In this document: in pieces, positions 56,256-64,000 of the stretch
Layout of the letters: the number at the start of each line of letters is the position of its first letter
How positions within the stretch are numbered: the stretch's first letter is position 1
Assembly: GCA_015179025.1 (NCBI GenBank)
Contig: WHUX01000228.1
Span: forward strand, 1 to 64,000
Direction: 5' to 3'
DNA: 64,000 bases
Source: Terfezia claveryi
Lineage: Eukaryota; Ascomycota; Pezizomycetes; Pezizales; Pezizaceae
Program-made: the position numbers and the translations under genes
Notes under the pieces: model-generated
Seen by the model: the letters and a program-made list of their open reading frames with translations, nothing else
The model's database searches: none
Told to the model about the DNA's origin: nothing

Positions 56256-57103
56256 TCAGTGGGGGGCAAGGTTTTCCGCAGCCTTTTCCGAGAATAGGTT
56301 GATAAACTCGTGGTATTCATCTGGGACCATGGACTTCCATTCTTCTTTGGACCTTGTCTTGTTAATTTCCAGGTTTATATCATGTATAGAGAGGGCATGT
56401 GCCTTCAGCTTGTGCCTCCTGGTGAGGTAAGCGAAAGCCCCTGCACCAATAAAGCTAACACGCAGGGGTTTTAGGGAAACAGGGGGAACAGGAACAGAAG
56501 CAGGAGGGTTGTCAACGTTGATATATGCGGTCTGGTGTACCACCTGGGCAGGGTCCTCTACCGGGGGGGGTAGTGTACATAACCCTTTAACGGCAGTTCG
56601 TGGAGCACCACAGTGCCTCTTGCAATACCCACTATTGAAAGTCAAGGTGTAAGAGCCAAAGTTAATGGAGACATCATGCATTTGGAGCCAAGGAATCCCC
56701 AGGACAATGGGGTATTTGAGCTTGGTCACAAACATCGGTAAACTCTCCGAATGGTCCCCAATGGCGCTGGGCAGGCAAGCAAGATCGGTGATAGCTCCAG
56801 AAGAGATTGGACGGCCATCAATAACATCAAGACGGCAGGGGGTCTTGAGTTTGGCTGTTGGTATCGAATTTTTACTGACAAAGGTCTGATTAATGAAGGC
56901 CATTCCCGAAGCACCACAATCTATGAGAGCTGATGTTACCACTGTTTTACCATTGAATTCAATAGTTATTGGTACTACAAAGTGCTCGCCAAACAAGCGA
57001 GATTCGTCAATAGACAGAGATGCAGGAACAGAGAAAGACGACAAAGACAAATGACCTAGTGCAGGTCCCTTGCTAGTGTCAGTGACTATGCAAGGGACAG
57101 GGC
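56256..57103 (-). CDS. G3 protease and linker, open to TGA
   Basis: Opens at the frameshift site. Contains ALIDCGASGMAFINQTF, LDVIDGRPISSGAI, YPIVLGIPWLQMHDVSINF and [18 protein letters not shown], about 280 codons without interruption, then TGA after ENLAPH. It has a shorter Pro-rich linker than G2. Confidence 0.88.
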
Positions 57104-57110
57104 TTTTCCC
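57065..57110 (-). promoter_or_regulatory. -1 ribosomal frameshift signal, G3 gag-pol
   Basis: GGGAAAA (complement of 57104-57110) in the phase G GGA AAA, spacer 57099-57103, and stem 57090-57098 with 57065-57073 (GTCCCTTGC/GCAAGGGAC). The gag stop (57086-57088) lies in the 16-nt loop. Same as G2 base for base in the stem. Confidence 0.85.
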
Positions 57111-58216
57111 GACTCATCCACCTCTTCAATCCTAGATTCGGAGATGGCGTGGGCGGCCATCGAGCGGTTTTTGCGGAGGGGACATGCCGCGATAAAATGG
57201 TCCCCCTTTCCACATGCAATGCACAAACCCTGAGTGCGGCGACGGTCCCTTTCCTCCTGGGTAAGACGAGGTCTACCTGCTGACAGGTCCATGGGGGCAG
57301 CCCCACCCGCTACCAGGGAGGGGTGTGTAGGCTTGTTGACCGGTGTGGGTTGTTGTTGGGTGTATGCTATCGGAAAGGGGGTACGGGGAGTCGAGGTCGG
57401 GAGTGTCTTTTGGGGGGCTCTTAGTGCCGCTGTCTGCTGTTCCACCCAGCTAGCTTGCTCAATAAGTTCCTCTAGGGTCTTGGTCGGTAGGCAGTAGACC
57501 AGAGCCTTTTTCAGCTCGAAGGTAAGCCCGTCTTTGAACTGGTCGAGCTTGGCTTCGTCATTCCAATTGAGCTTAGCTGCCAGCCTGGAGAACTCGCTGA
57601 CATAGGTTGACAGTTCGTTGTGTTTTTGCTTGAGGTCTCGCAGGGCCCTGCTGGCGGTTCCTTTAGGATCCGGGTCCCCGAAGGCTTGGTCCAAGATTGC
57701 CATTAGTGCCGGGATGTCTACCAGATCAATCCCCATTGCCTTGACGAAGGGCTGTACCTGGTCCATGGCCTTACCCTCCAGGAGGCCATAGACGTATGAG
57801 AGCTGGTGGTGGACAGTGGGGAACTTCGCTGAGTCCCCAGAGAGTTTTATTTGTACAGAGTTCTTCCATGCTTGTAACCGGCCCCGGTCTCTATTAAACT
57901 TGGGCGGGGTTGGTAGGTCTTGTGTTTTCTGGTTCTTTGGACCGTCGGCCAGGTCCAAGGCATGAGTCAGTCTCCGGATGGTTATCCTGTCCTCTGCTGC
58001 ATCTTCTCGAAGGAGGGTTATTTCGTCTTCGGCTTCTCAGATTCGCTTTTCGGCTTTCTGAAGGTCCGCTCCTTGTTGTTCGCCAATGGCATTAGTCTCT
58101 GTGAATATTTCGATCACAGTTCTTCGGTATGCTGATAGTTCTATCGGGTCTGATGGAATCGGAGTCGCCCTCCAGGCTGCGAATCTATCGGTGGGGAGTG
58201 GAATATTCGCGGACAT
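57086..58216 (-). pseudogene. G3 gag, one stop
   Basis: ATG 58216 (MSANIPLPTDRFAAWRATP). A single TGA at 58037-58039 (after KAEKRI) breaks it; below it a long stretch down to 57086 is open. The capsid-like part includes FNRDRGRLQAWKNSVQIKL and KQKHNELSTYVSEFSRLAA. The zinc knuckle is CIACGKGDHFIAAC. It ends RIEEVDESGKALSLA. Confidence 0.9.
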
Positions 58217-58247
58217 CATACCGGTTGGTCTGAAAGATCCAACATAG

Positions 58248-58747
58248 TGTAACGAGGGCTCCGGGGACAAGGCGACCAAGGGGTACGCCGGGGCGAGGAC
58301 AGGGACGAGGTAACACACATGTAGGAACGCTATGTATGTGATCAGAGGAAAGGCTAGGGGCAAGGGCAAGAGGCAAGAGGGGCAGAGGGCAAGGAGCACG
58401 AGACACGCGGAGGCAGTTGCCGTGTGTATCGGAGGGGGGCAGCTGTGCTGCAGAGTTATTCACGGGACAAGGCAAGACGAGGGGGTGTACAAGGGAGGTA
58501 CACCTTCGCGGAGAGACAAGGTCTTGTATTAGGTATACAAGACATTGGATGGGGATCCAACGAGAGGGCGGAGAGAGCAAGCTATATATACAGGCTTCCT
58601 TCCTGGCCAAGGCCACCGGAAGGAATAAGGTTCCCGAGACCCCTTATCTCGGGAACAGAGATAACAACGATATCAATCAACAATAACGAGAGTCGGACAG
58701 AATCCCGTCTGACTCTCAAACCTGGCTAGAAAAGTATGGTTGTGACA
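58248..58747 (-). mobile_element. 5' LTR of G3
   Basis: 500 bp. In element sense it ends CTCGTTACA, followed by CTATGTTGGATCTTTC, in which TTGGATC may be part of the primer-binding site (G2 has CTACATTGGATCC). It differs from the 3' LTR by scattered transitions. Confidence 0.93.
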
Positions 58748-58752
58748 ATCCT

Positions 58753-59919
58753 GGGCACTAGAGTGTCGGCCGGGGAAATGGTGTGGACAGCCAGGAAGCG
58801 ACCCTTCTGGAGAGGGCAGGCTGTAATGAAGTGGTCCCCCTTACCACACGCAATGCAGAGGTTGTTCGTTCGTCGGTGGTCTCTTTCTTCCTGTGTCAAG
58901 CGGGGTCTTCCTGAAGACAGGTCCATGGGGGTGGCTCCTCCGGCCACAAACGAGGGGTGGGCCGGCTTATTATCAGGGGCAGGGGCCGCTATTTTGGTAG
59001 CATGGTGTTGCTGAGGCTGATACTGGGGTTGTGGGAGACGGGGTGCTGGCCTGTACGTGGGGCGGTTGCGGAGCCGGGACATCCGCTGTTCTACCCGGGA
59101 AGCCTAGTCAATGAATTCGTTAAGGGTTTTGGCTTCCGGGAGGCTGACCATAGCCTGCTGGATTTCGTCATTTAGCCCTTCCTGGAATTGCTCCAGTTTA
59201 GACTGGTCATTCCATCGGACCTCCGCTGCCAGTCTCAAGTATTCTGCCACATAAGTGGACAAATCGGTGTTTTTCTGCCTGAGGGCTCGAAGGGCCCTAC
59301 TGGCAGTGCCAACGGCATCAGGGTCCCCGAACGCCCTATCCAGGATTGTAAAAAGTGCCGAGATATCGTCAAGCTTGATCTCAGTTTCGAGGACATACGG
59401 CTGGATCTGGTCACAAGCTTTCCCCTCCAGCAAGGCGAAAACGTATGCCAGTCGATGTTGTTCTGACGGGAATCTGGCAGAATCCCCGTTCAGCTTGAGA
59501 TTGACAGCATTTTTTCAGGCTCATAGACGAACCCGGTCCCCATTGAACTTGGGGGGTGTTGGAATGCTTTCGGTCTTGTTGCTACTGGCTGCTGTTGGTA
59601 TTGCAAGGTTCCCTAAAGCATAGCTGAGGTTTTGGACCGTAGTCCATTCGTTGGCCAGGGGAAGGTTCAGATGGTCGAGATCGGTCTGGAGGACCGTGAT
59701 CTCTTCATCGGCGGATCTCAATTTTTGTTCAGCCACGGCCAGGCTGTTTTCAGCCATGGCCAGGCTGTTGCCGAGTTTGGCCCCGATGGCATCCATGGCC
59801 TCGAAGATGTCGATGATTTCTCGACGGTAAGCATTCAACTCGTTCAAGCCTGAGGGTATGGGGGAGCTCCTCCAGGTTTGAAACCTGACAGCGGGTGGTA
59901 GGAGAGCTGCTCCTGACAT
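58753..59919 (-). pseudogene. G2 gag, 5' part
   Basis: ATG 59919 (MSGAALLPPAVRFQTWRSS). Open 59919-59521, TGA near 59518, then 59433-59104 (QKNTDLSTYVAEYLRLAAEV), a TAG near 59105, then 59082-58753 with the zinc knuckle CIACGKGDHFITAC. The last residues (RIEEVDESGKALSLA, stop 52638-52640) lie on the other side of G3 at 52685-52638, confirming the nesting. Confidence 0.9.
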
Positions 59920-59955
59920 GACTGCGTACCAGTTGGTCCAAAGGATCCAATGTAG

Positions 59956-60458
59956 TGTAATGACGGCTTTGGGGGCAAGGCGACCAAGGAGTACGCCGGG
60001 GAAAGGGCAAGGCTAGGATAACACACACGTAGGAATGCTACGTGTGTGACCAGGGGGAGGCTGAGACGGGAGGCAAGGGCAAGAGGCAAGAGAGGCAGAG
60101 GGCAAGGGACACGAGACACCCGGAAGCAGTTGCCGCGTGTATCAAGGGAGGCAGCTGGGCTGCAGAGACAAGGCGAGGCAAGGCAAGGAGGTGTACAAGG
60201 GAGATGCACCAATGTGGAGAAAAGCAAGGCCCTGTATTGGATATACAAGACATTGGATGGAGATCCAACGAGAGGGCGGAGAGAGCAAGCTATATATACA
60301 GGCTTCTTTCCTAGCTAAGGCCACCGGAAGGAATAAGGTTCCCGAGACCCCTTATCTCGGGAGCAGAGATAACAATGATATCAATCAACAATAACGAGAG
60401 TCAGACGACGGAATCCCGTCTGGCTCTCAAACCCGGCTAGAAAAGGACGGTTGTGATA
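59956..60458 (-). mobile_element. 5' LTR of G2
   Basis: 503 bp, TGTAATGACGG...TTGTGATA on the plus strand (last ACA changed to ATA). Pairs with 48161-48663. Confidence 0.9.
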
Positions 60459-61170
60459 TGTGTGTAGGATGAATAGATGAATGCTGGAAGAGATGAAGAT
60501 TCGAAAAATTACTAGTTGGCCCTCATATGTGGATCTTACCAATGTGCAAGCATTCTTGTGACTATACGTCTATTACAGAATTTGGATTAAAGATTTCTTG
60601 ACGATTGCGGAACTGCTTTTTCGCCTCTGGGAAAAAGAATGTAGAATTTGAGTGGACGGGTGAACAATAACAAGCAATGGATAAAGTGAAGAAGGTTTTG
60701 GTAAGTGCGCCTGCTCTCAAGCTAATTGATTATGACTCATAAGGAAAAATTATGCTGTCGGTCAATTCATCCTTAGCCGGATGAGGAGCGATTTTGCAGC
60801 AGGAAGAACTGGAAACCGGAAAAAGACATCTAGCTCAATATGAATCAGGAATGTGGACTGCTGCTGAGAAGAAGTATGATTCCGGAAAGTTGGAATGCCG
60901 GGATCTCCTTAAGGCATTGAAAAAGTTCCGTATGTACTTATATAGAGTCAGGTTTTTGGTTGAAATTGATGCAAGAACGCTTGTTCATCAGCTAAACTAA
61001 CCAGCTTCGGACCTACCAGGATCTGTAGTAAATAGATGGTTAGCATAGATCAAGTTATTTGCCTTCGAAATCAAATACGTACCCAGTAGCAAGCACAAAG
61101 GACCAGATGCATTGTCCCGAGGAATGTGATCAGAAGAAGACTCTGAGGTGTCAGATAAGGAAGAGTAAGA
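60459..61170 (+). pseudogene. Element E, RT end and RNase H
   Basis: Continues E pol after G2: KIRKITSWPSYVDLTNVQAFL, YYRIWIKDF, then RNase H with AILQQEELETGKRHLAQYES, AAEKKYDSGKLECRDLLKAL and YVPSSKHKGPDALSRGM. This arrangement is typical of a Ty3 family common in filamentous ascomycetes. Several stops (for example near 60780, 61000 and 61128). Confidence 0.82.
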
Positions 61171-61177
61171 GGACAAG

Positions 61178-62584
61178 ATGGATACGGAATTAGCAGTAAA
61201 TGAATTTGAGGAAATTGAAGTTATTGAGAACGAAGCAGAAGAAGGGGAAATGCCAGAGGAAATAAGGAAGATTTGGAAATTTTTGCAGGATCTTGAAAGG
61301 CTAGAAGCGATGACGGATAAGCAGTTTGATTCTTTCAGATTGAACGTCTTGAAGTTTTTGATTCAAGGAGGTTTGTTATTTCGAAGGGCATGGCAAAACT
61401 TGCCTCCAAGAAGGGTCATGTGGAAAGAGAACGAAAAGAAAGAGATTTTGCAAGAGCTTCATGAAGAATATGGGCACAGAGGACGGAAGGGGACGTATGA
61501 GTAGGTAGCCTTATAATACTGGTAGAAAGGATTGTACAGAGATGTTGAGAAGTGGGTTCGAAGCTGTCAGCAATGCCAAAAAAGATCTGGAATAAATGTC
61601 ACAGAAGAATTGCATCCTACCCTAGAAAACTTATTGTGGTTGAAGGTCGGATTAGATATGATACATATGCCAGCAAATGAAGGAATGACAAGAATTGTAG
61701 TGATGAGAGACTACCTATCTGGATGGGTTGAAGGAAAGGTATTGAAGAAAGCAGATTCAAAGAGTATAGCAGCTTTTGTCCACAAATGGATAGTTAGATT
61801 CGGCATTCCTGAACAAATAATCCATAATAATGGACCTGAAAACTAGAAGATAACTAAGCTGCTAATCGACAGATATAGAATTAAAAACATCTGTATCGCT
61901 TCATACCATCCTCAGTCGAATGGTATCATTGAGAGAGGCCACCAACAAATTGTGGACGAGTTGGAAAAACTGGGATCAAGATGGGTGGCGAATCTACCAT
62001 TTGTTCTGTGGGCGGATAGACTTACGACTAGGGCTTCAACTGGGTATATGCCATTTAAACTTGTATTCGGAAAAGATTGTATACTCCCAGCAGAACTTTC
62101 TGTGAAAAGCTGGGCTACTATCAATTGGGATAAGGTGAAAAGTAGGGAAGACCTTTTGGCTGCAAGAGCGAGGCAACTGGAAAGAAGAGAAGAAGATATA
62201 GAGGAAGCAAGGAAGAAAATTACAGAAAGTCGAGAGAGAAACAAAGCCTACTTTGACAAGAATCGTCGAGAAAGACAACAGAACTTGGAGATCGGGGATA
62301 TGGTGCTTCTGTACAACAGTGCTCTTGATAAGCAATGGTCTCAAAAGCTCAAGAATAAGTGGAATGGTCCATATAAGATTAAACATATTAGAGAAGATTG
62401 GGGAACTTATCTGCTCAAAGAACTTGATGGCATGGAGATGAAAGGGATTTATGCAGGAGATCGAGTTAAGAGGTTTTTCCTCCACCATGGAGTTGAAGTG
62501 GAAGATGAAGAGATAGTTGAAGAAGGGGATAATGATGAAGGGGGAAATGAGGAAGAGTATAAAATGGTGGAGCCTGAAGATTAA
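61178..62584 (+). pseudogene. Element E integrase
   Basis: After an acidic linker (61178-61290) the H-H-C-C domain reads LHEEYGHRGRKGTYE ... CQQCQKRSG. Core: KVGLDMIHMPANEGMTRIVV (first Asp), IIHNNGPEN (second catalytic Asp is Asn) and HPQSNGIIERGHQQI (Glu). 61952-62584 is open for 210 codons and includes the basic C-terminal domain KNKWNGPYKIKHIREDWGTY. It ends in an acidic tail, EEEYKMVEPED. Stops at 61502 and 61846 break it. Confidence 0.85.
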
Positions 62585-62639
62585 GAAAATATTATATTCA
62601 CACACTGGGAGAGCGGGTGTAAGGAACTTCTATTGTATT

Positions 62640-62970
62640 GTCTTGATCATTTACGTAGGATGTGAACACATAAGTAATGCTTTATGCTCATTTTTTTGTT
62701 CTTTTTTGATCATTGTATCGTGTTGTCTTTAATGCTTCTATCATCTTGTTTTGATCACTTACGTAGAATGTGAACATGTAAGTGATGCTTTACACTAGTT
62801 TTGTTCATTTTATTGTCTTGTTTTGATCACTTACGTAGAATGTGAACACGTAAGTGATGCTTTACACTAGTTTTGTTCGTTTTATCATCTTGTTTTAATC
62901 ACTTACGTAGAATGTGAATACGTAAGTGATGCCTTATGCTAGTTTTGTTCGTTTTATCGTCTCGTTTTAG
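62640..62970 (+). repeat. 72-bp tandem hairpin repeats after E
   Basis: Units at 62754, 62826 and 62898 (exact 72-bp spacing), with a diverged unit at 62646. Each carries ATCACTTACG and CGTAAGTGAT around a 13-nt loop (the first exact unit has one mismatch), a 10-bp hairpin. It lies downstream of the E pol stop, where a 3' UTR or LTR would be. Confidence 0.88.
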
Positions 62971-63002
62971 ATTAATTAAGCTTTGTACATTAGCAAAAAA
63001 AA

Positions 63003-64000
63003 AAGTGCATCAGGATGTACTACCAAGCGTCCGGACGCGAGTTTGCATCCTGTGCGTCCTGTGCGTCTGGACGCATTAGAACGTTGCCCCCTCGCCTGTG
63101 ACGCAACACCAATGCTGGGCAGTTGCTCTCGCATCTGGACGCACTGGAACGTTGCCCCCTCGCCTGGGATGCAACACCAATGCTGGGCAGTTGATCTCGC
63201 ATCTGGGACGCACTGGGATGTTGGCCCCATGCCTGGGACGCAAGCATATGTGCAACCTTTGTCCCGACGCACTTGGAAACACAACCCGCTTACAGCTTGC
63301 ATCTGCTATATTCATATACCAGCCAGCTATGTAGCCGGGTTTGCAACCTTTGAATATACATGCAGCAGAAATATTCATTGTATTCACCAATTATTATATA
63401 CACATAGAGGTATTTAGCAATAGATATGTACATGGAACATTTGTGCAGCAACACTCGCTCTAACCCTTGGCCTAACCTTCACTCTAACTCTCGTTGTATC
63501 CATCGCTCTAACTCTTGCTCTAATGCTCGCACTAATTCTCGCTCTAATGCTCTCTCTAATACTTACTATAATATGCTGGGAATAATGAGCAAAGGGAAAA
63601 AGCACGAGGAAGGGAAGTATATATATAGGAAAACCATAGTTGCTAAGGCCGACTGCTAAGGCCGACAATTTAGACTTTCCGAAGACAATGAGATAAGGGA
63701 TAATAAGAGAAGTGGCATGACAGTGATCAATGGTGCTCAGCCCCCCATTCGCATGCGGGTGCCGTACTACTCAATGCTTGGCGTGGTAATAGTCATATTG
63801 GGAAATTGTAGTCGTGGTACTGCAACCGAGACAAGTACTGTGGAGTTCACGCTTTGTGATATATCCTGTAGGAATTCATGCATTCACGGGCATATATATA
63901 TAAGTATCCGAAAGCACAAGTTTCTCACATATATATATATATGTCTCCAAAAGCGCGAGTTTCTCGCATATATATGTTCTGGTCCGTTCCGGGATTCCAG
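63003..64000 (+). repeat. Repeat R, copy 2
   Basis: Starts after an A10 run. It has the 69-bp-type minisatellite (63060-63240), the ctctaa-type array (63448-63565), and AT-rich units at the right edge (63885-63975). The D1 target gtact at about 63836 is unoccupied. It runs off the window end. Confidence 0.85.

Larger units (their letters stand above)
52686..58747 (-). mobile_element. Chromovirus G3, nested in G2 gag
   Basis: Two 500-bp LTRs (52686-53185 and 58248-58747) and a perfect target duplication ATCCT (52681-52685 and 58748-58752). Complete gene order on the minus strand: gag, protease, RT, RNase H, integrase, chromodomain. Almost all damage is single-base premature stops. It is the most complete element in the window. 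Confidence 0.96.
48161..60458 (-). mobile_element. Chromovirus G2, split by G3
   Basis: LTRs at 48161-48663 and 59956-60458. Flanks tgtat (48156-48160) and tgtgt (60459-60463) form a 4/5 target duplication in the E RT gene. Removing G3 plus one ATCCT gives a 6.2-kb element with gag and pol in normal order on the minus strand. Confidence 0.92.

Noticed and set aside
63003..64000. Repeat R as the LTR of element E
   Set aside because: R copy 1 and copy 2 have the same orientation while the neighbouring coding regions run in opposite directions, and no TG...CA ends were found.
1..64000. CRISPR arrays, tRNA and rRNA genes
   Set aside because: No regularly spaced short direct repeats with unique spacers, and no cloverleaf or rRNA-like sequence was noticed on reading; the 61-, 69- and 72-bp arrays have no unique spacers. 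A tRNAscan run would settle tRNAs.

Overview
The window is a dense nest of decayed retroelements with no convincing host gene. Chromodomain-bearing Ty3/gypsy (chromoviral) pol genes, a fungal-type GAG-POL remnant, 5-bp target duplications and premature stops that mostly look like C-to-T/G-to-A transitions suggest a repeat-rich filamentous fungus, probably an ascomycete (truffle-like genomes are one possibility). This is inference; no marker gene is present to prove the species.

Layout. 1-2488 is the 3' part of a chromovirus (here G0) with its 3' LTR. 2935-15646 holds three copies (A, B minus; C plus) of a Penelope-like element (PLE) coding for a roughly 1000-residue protein with a C-terminal reverse transcriptase (RT) and no visible GIY-YIG endonuclease. 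Its pseudo-LTRs (pLTRs) each carry a type I hammerhead ribozyme (six copies). The cluster is flanked by a direct duplication of about 775 bp (2160-2934 and 15647-16419). 17497-24423 is chromovirus G1 (plus strand), inserted in a ~200-bp tandem repeat and itself hit by a solo LTR of family D. 25040-27488 is non-coding repeat DNA. 27489-28956 is a broken coiled-coil-like gene containing a fold-back insertion. 29166-29986 and 37562-37860 are two halves of repeat R, split by element D1 (minus strand, 29987-37556).

38457-47483 is D2 (plus strand), a second D copy whose flanks do not match. D1 and D2 share a 200-codon antisense ORF between 5' LTR and gag, and an extra zinc-knuckle region between RNase H and integrase. 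47484-62584 is a different Ty3-like pol (E), split by chromovirus G2 (48161-60458), which is split in its gag by chromovirus G3 (52686-58747). 62640-62970 is a 72-bp hairpin repeat array, and 63003-64000 is a second copy of R with the D1 site unoccupied.

How the parts work: each LTR element codes gag (particle), protease, RT/RNase H (cDNA synthesis) and integrase plus chromodomain (targeted insertion). G2 and G3 keep a textbook -1 frameshift signal (GGGAAAA, 5-nt spacer, 9-bp stem) joining gag to pol. The PLE is expected to use target-primed reverse transcription, with ribozymes processing its RNA. All copies here have damaged reading frames, so activity would need intact copies elsewhere. 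The insertion order can be read directly: E, then G2, then G3; G1, then the solo D LTR; R, then D1.
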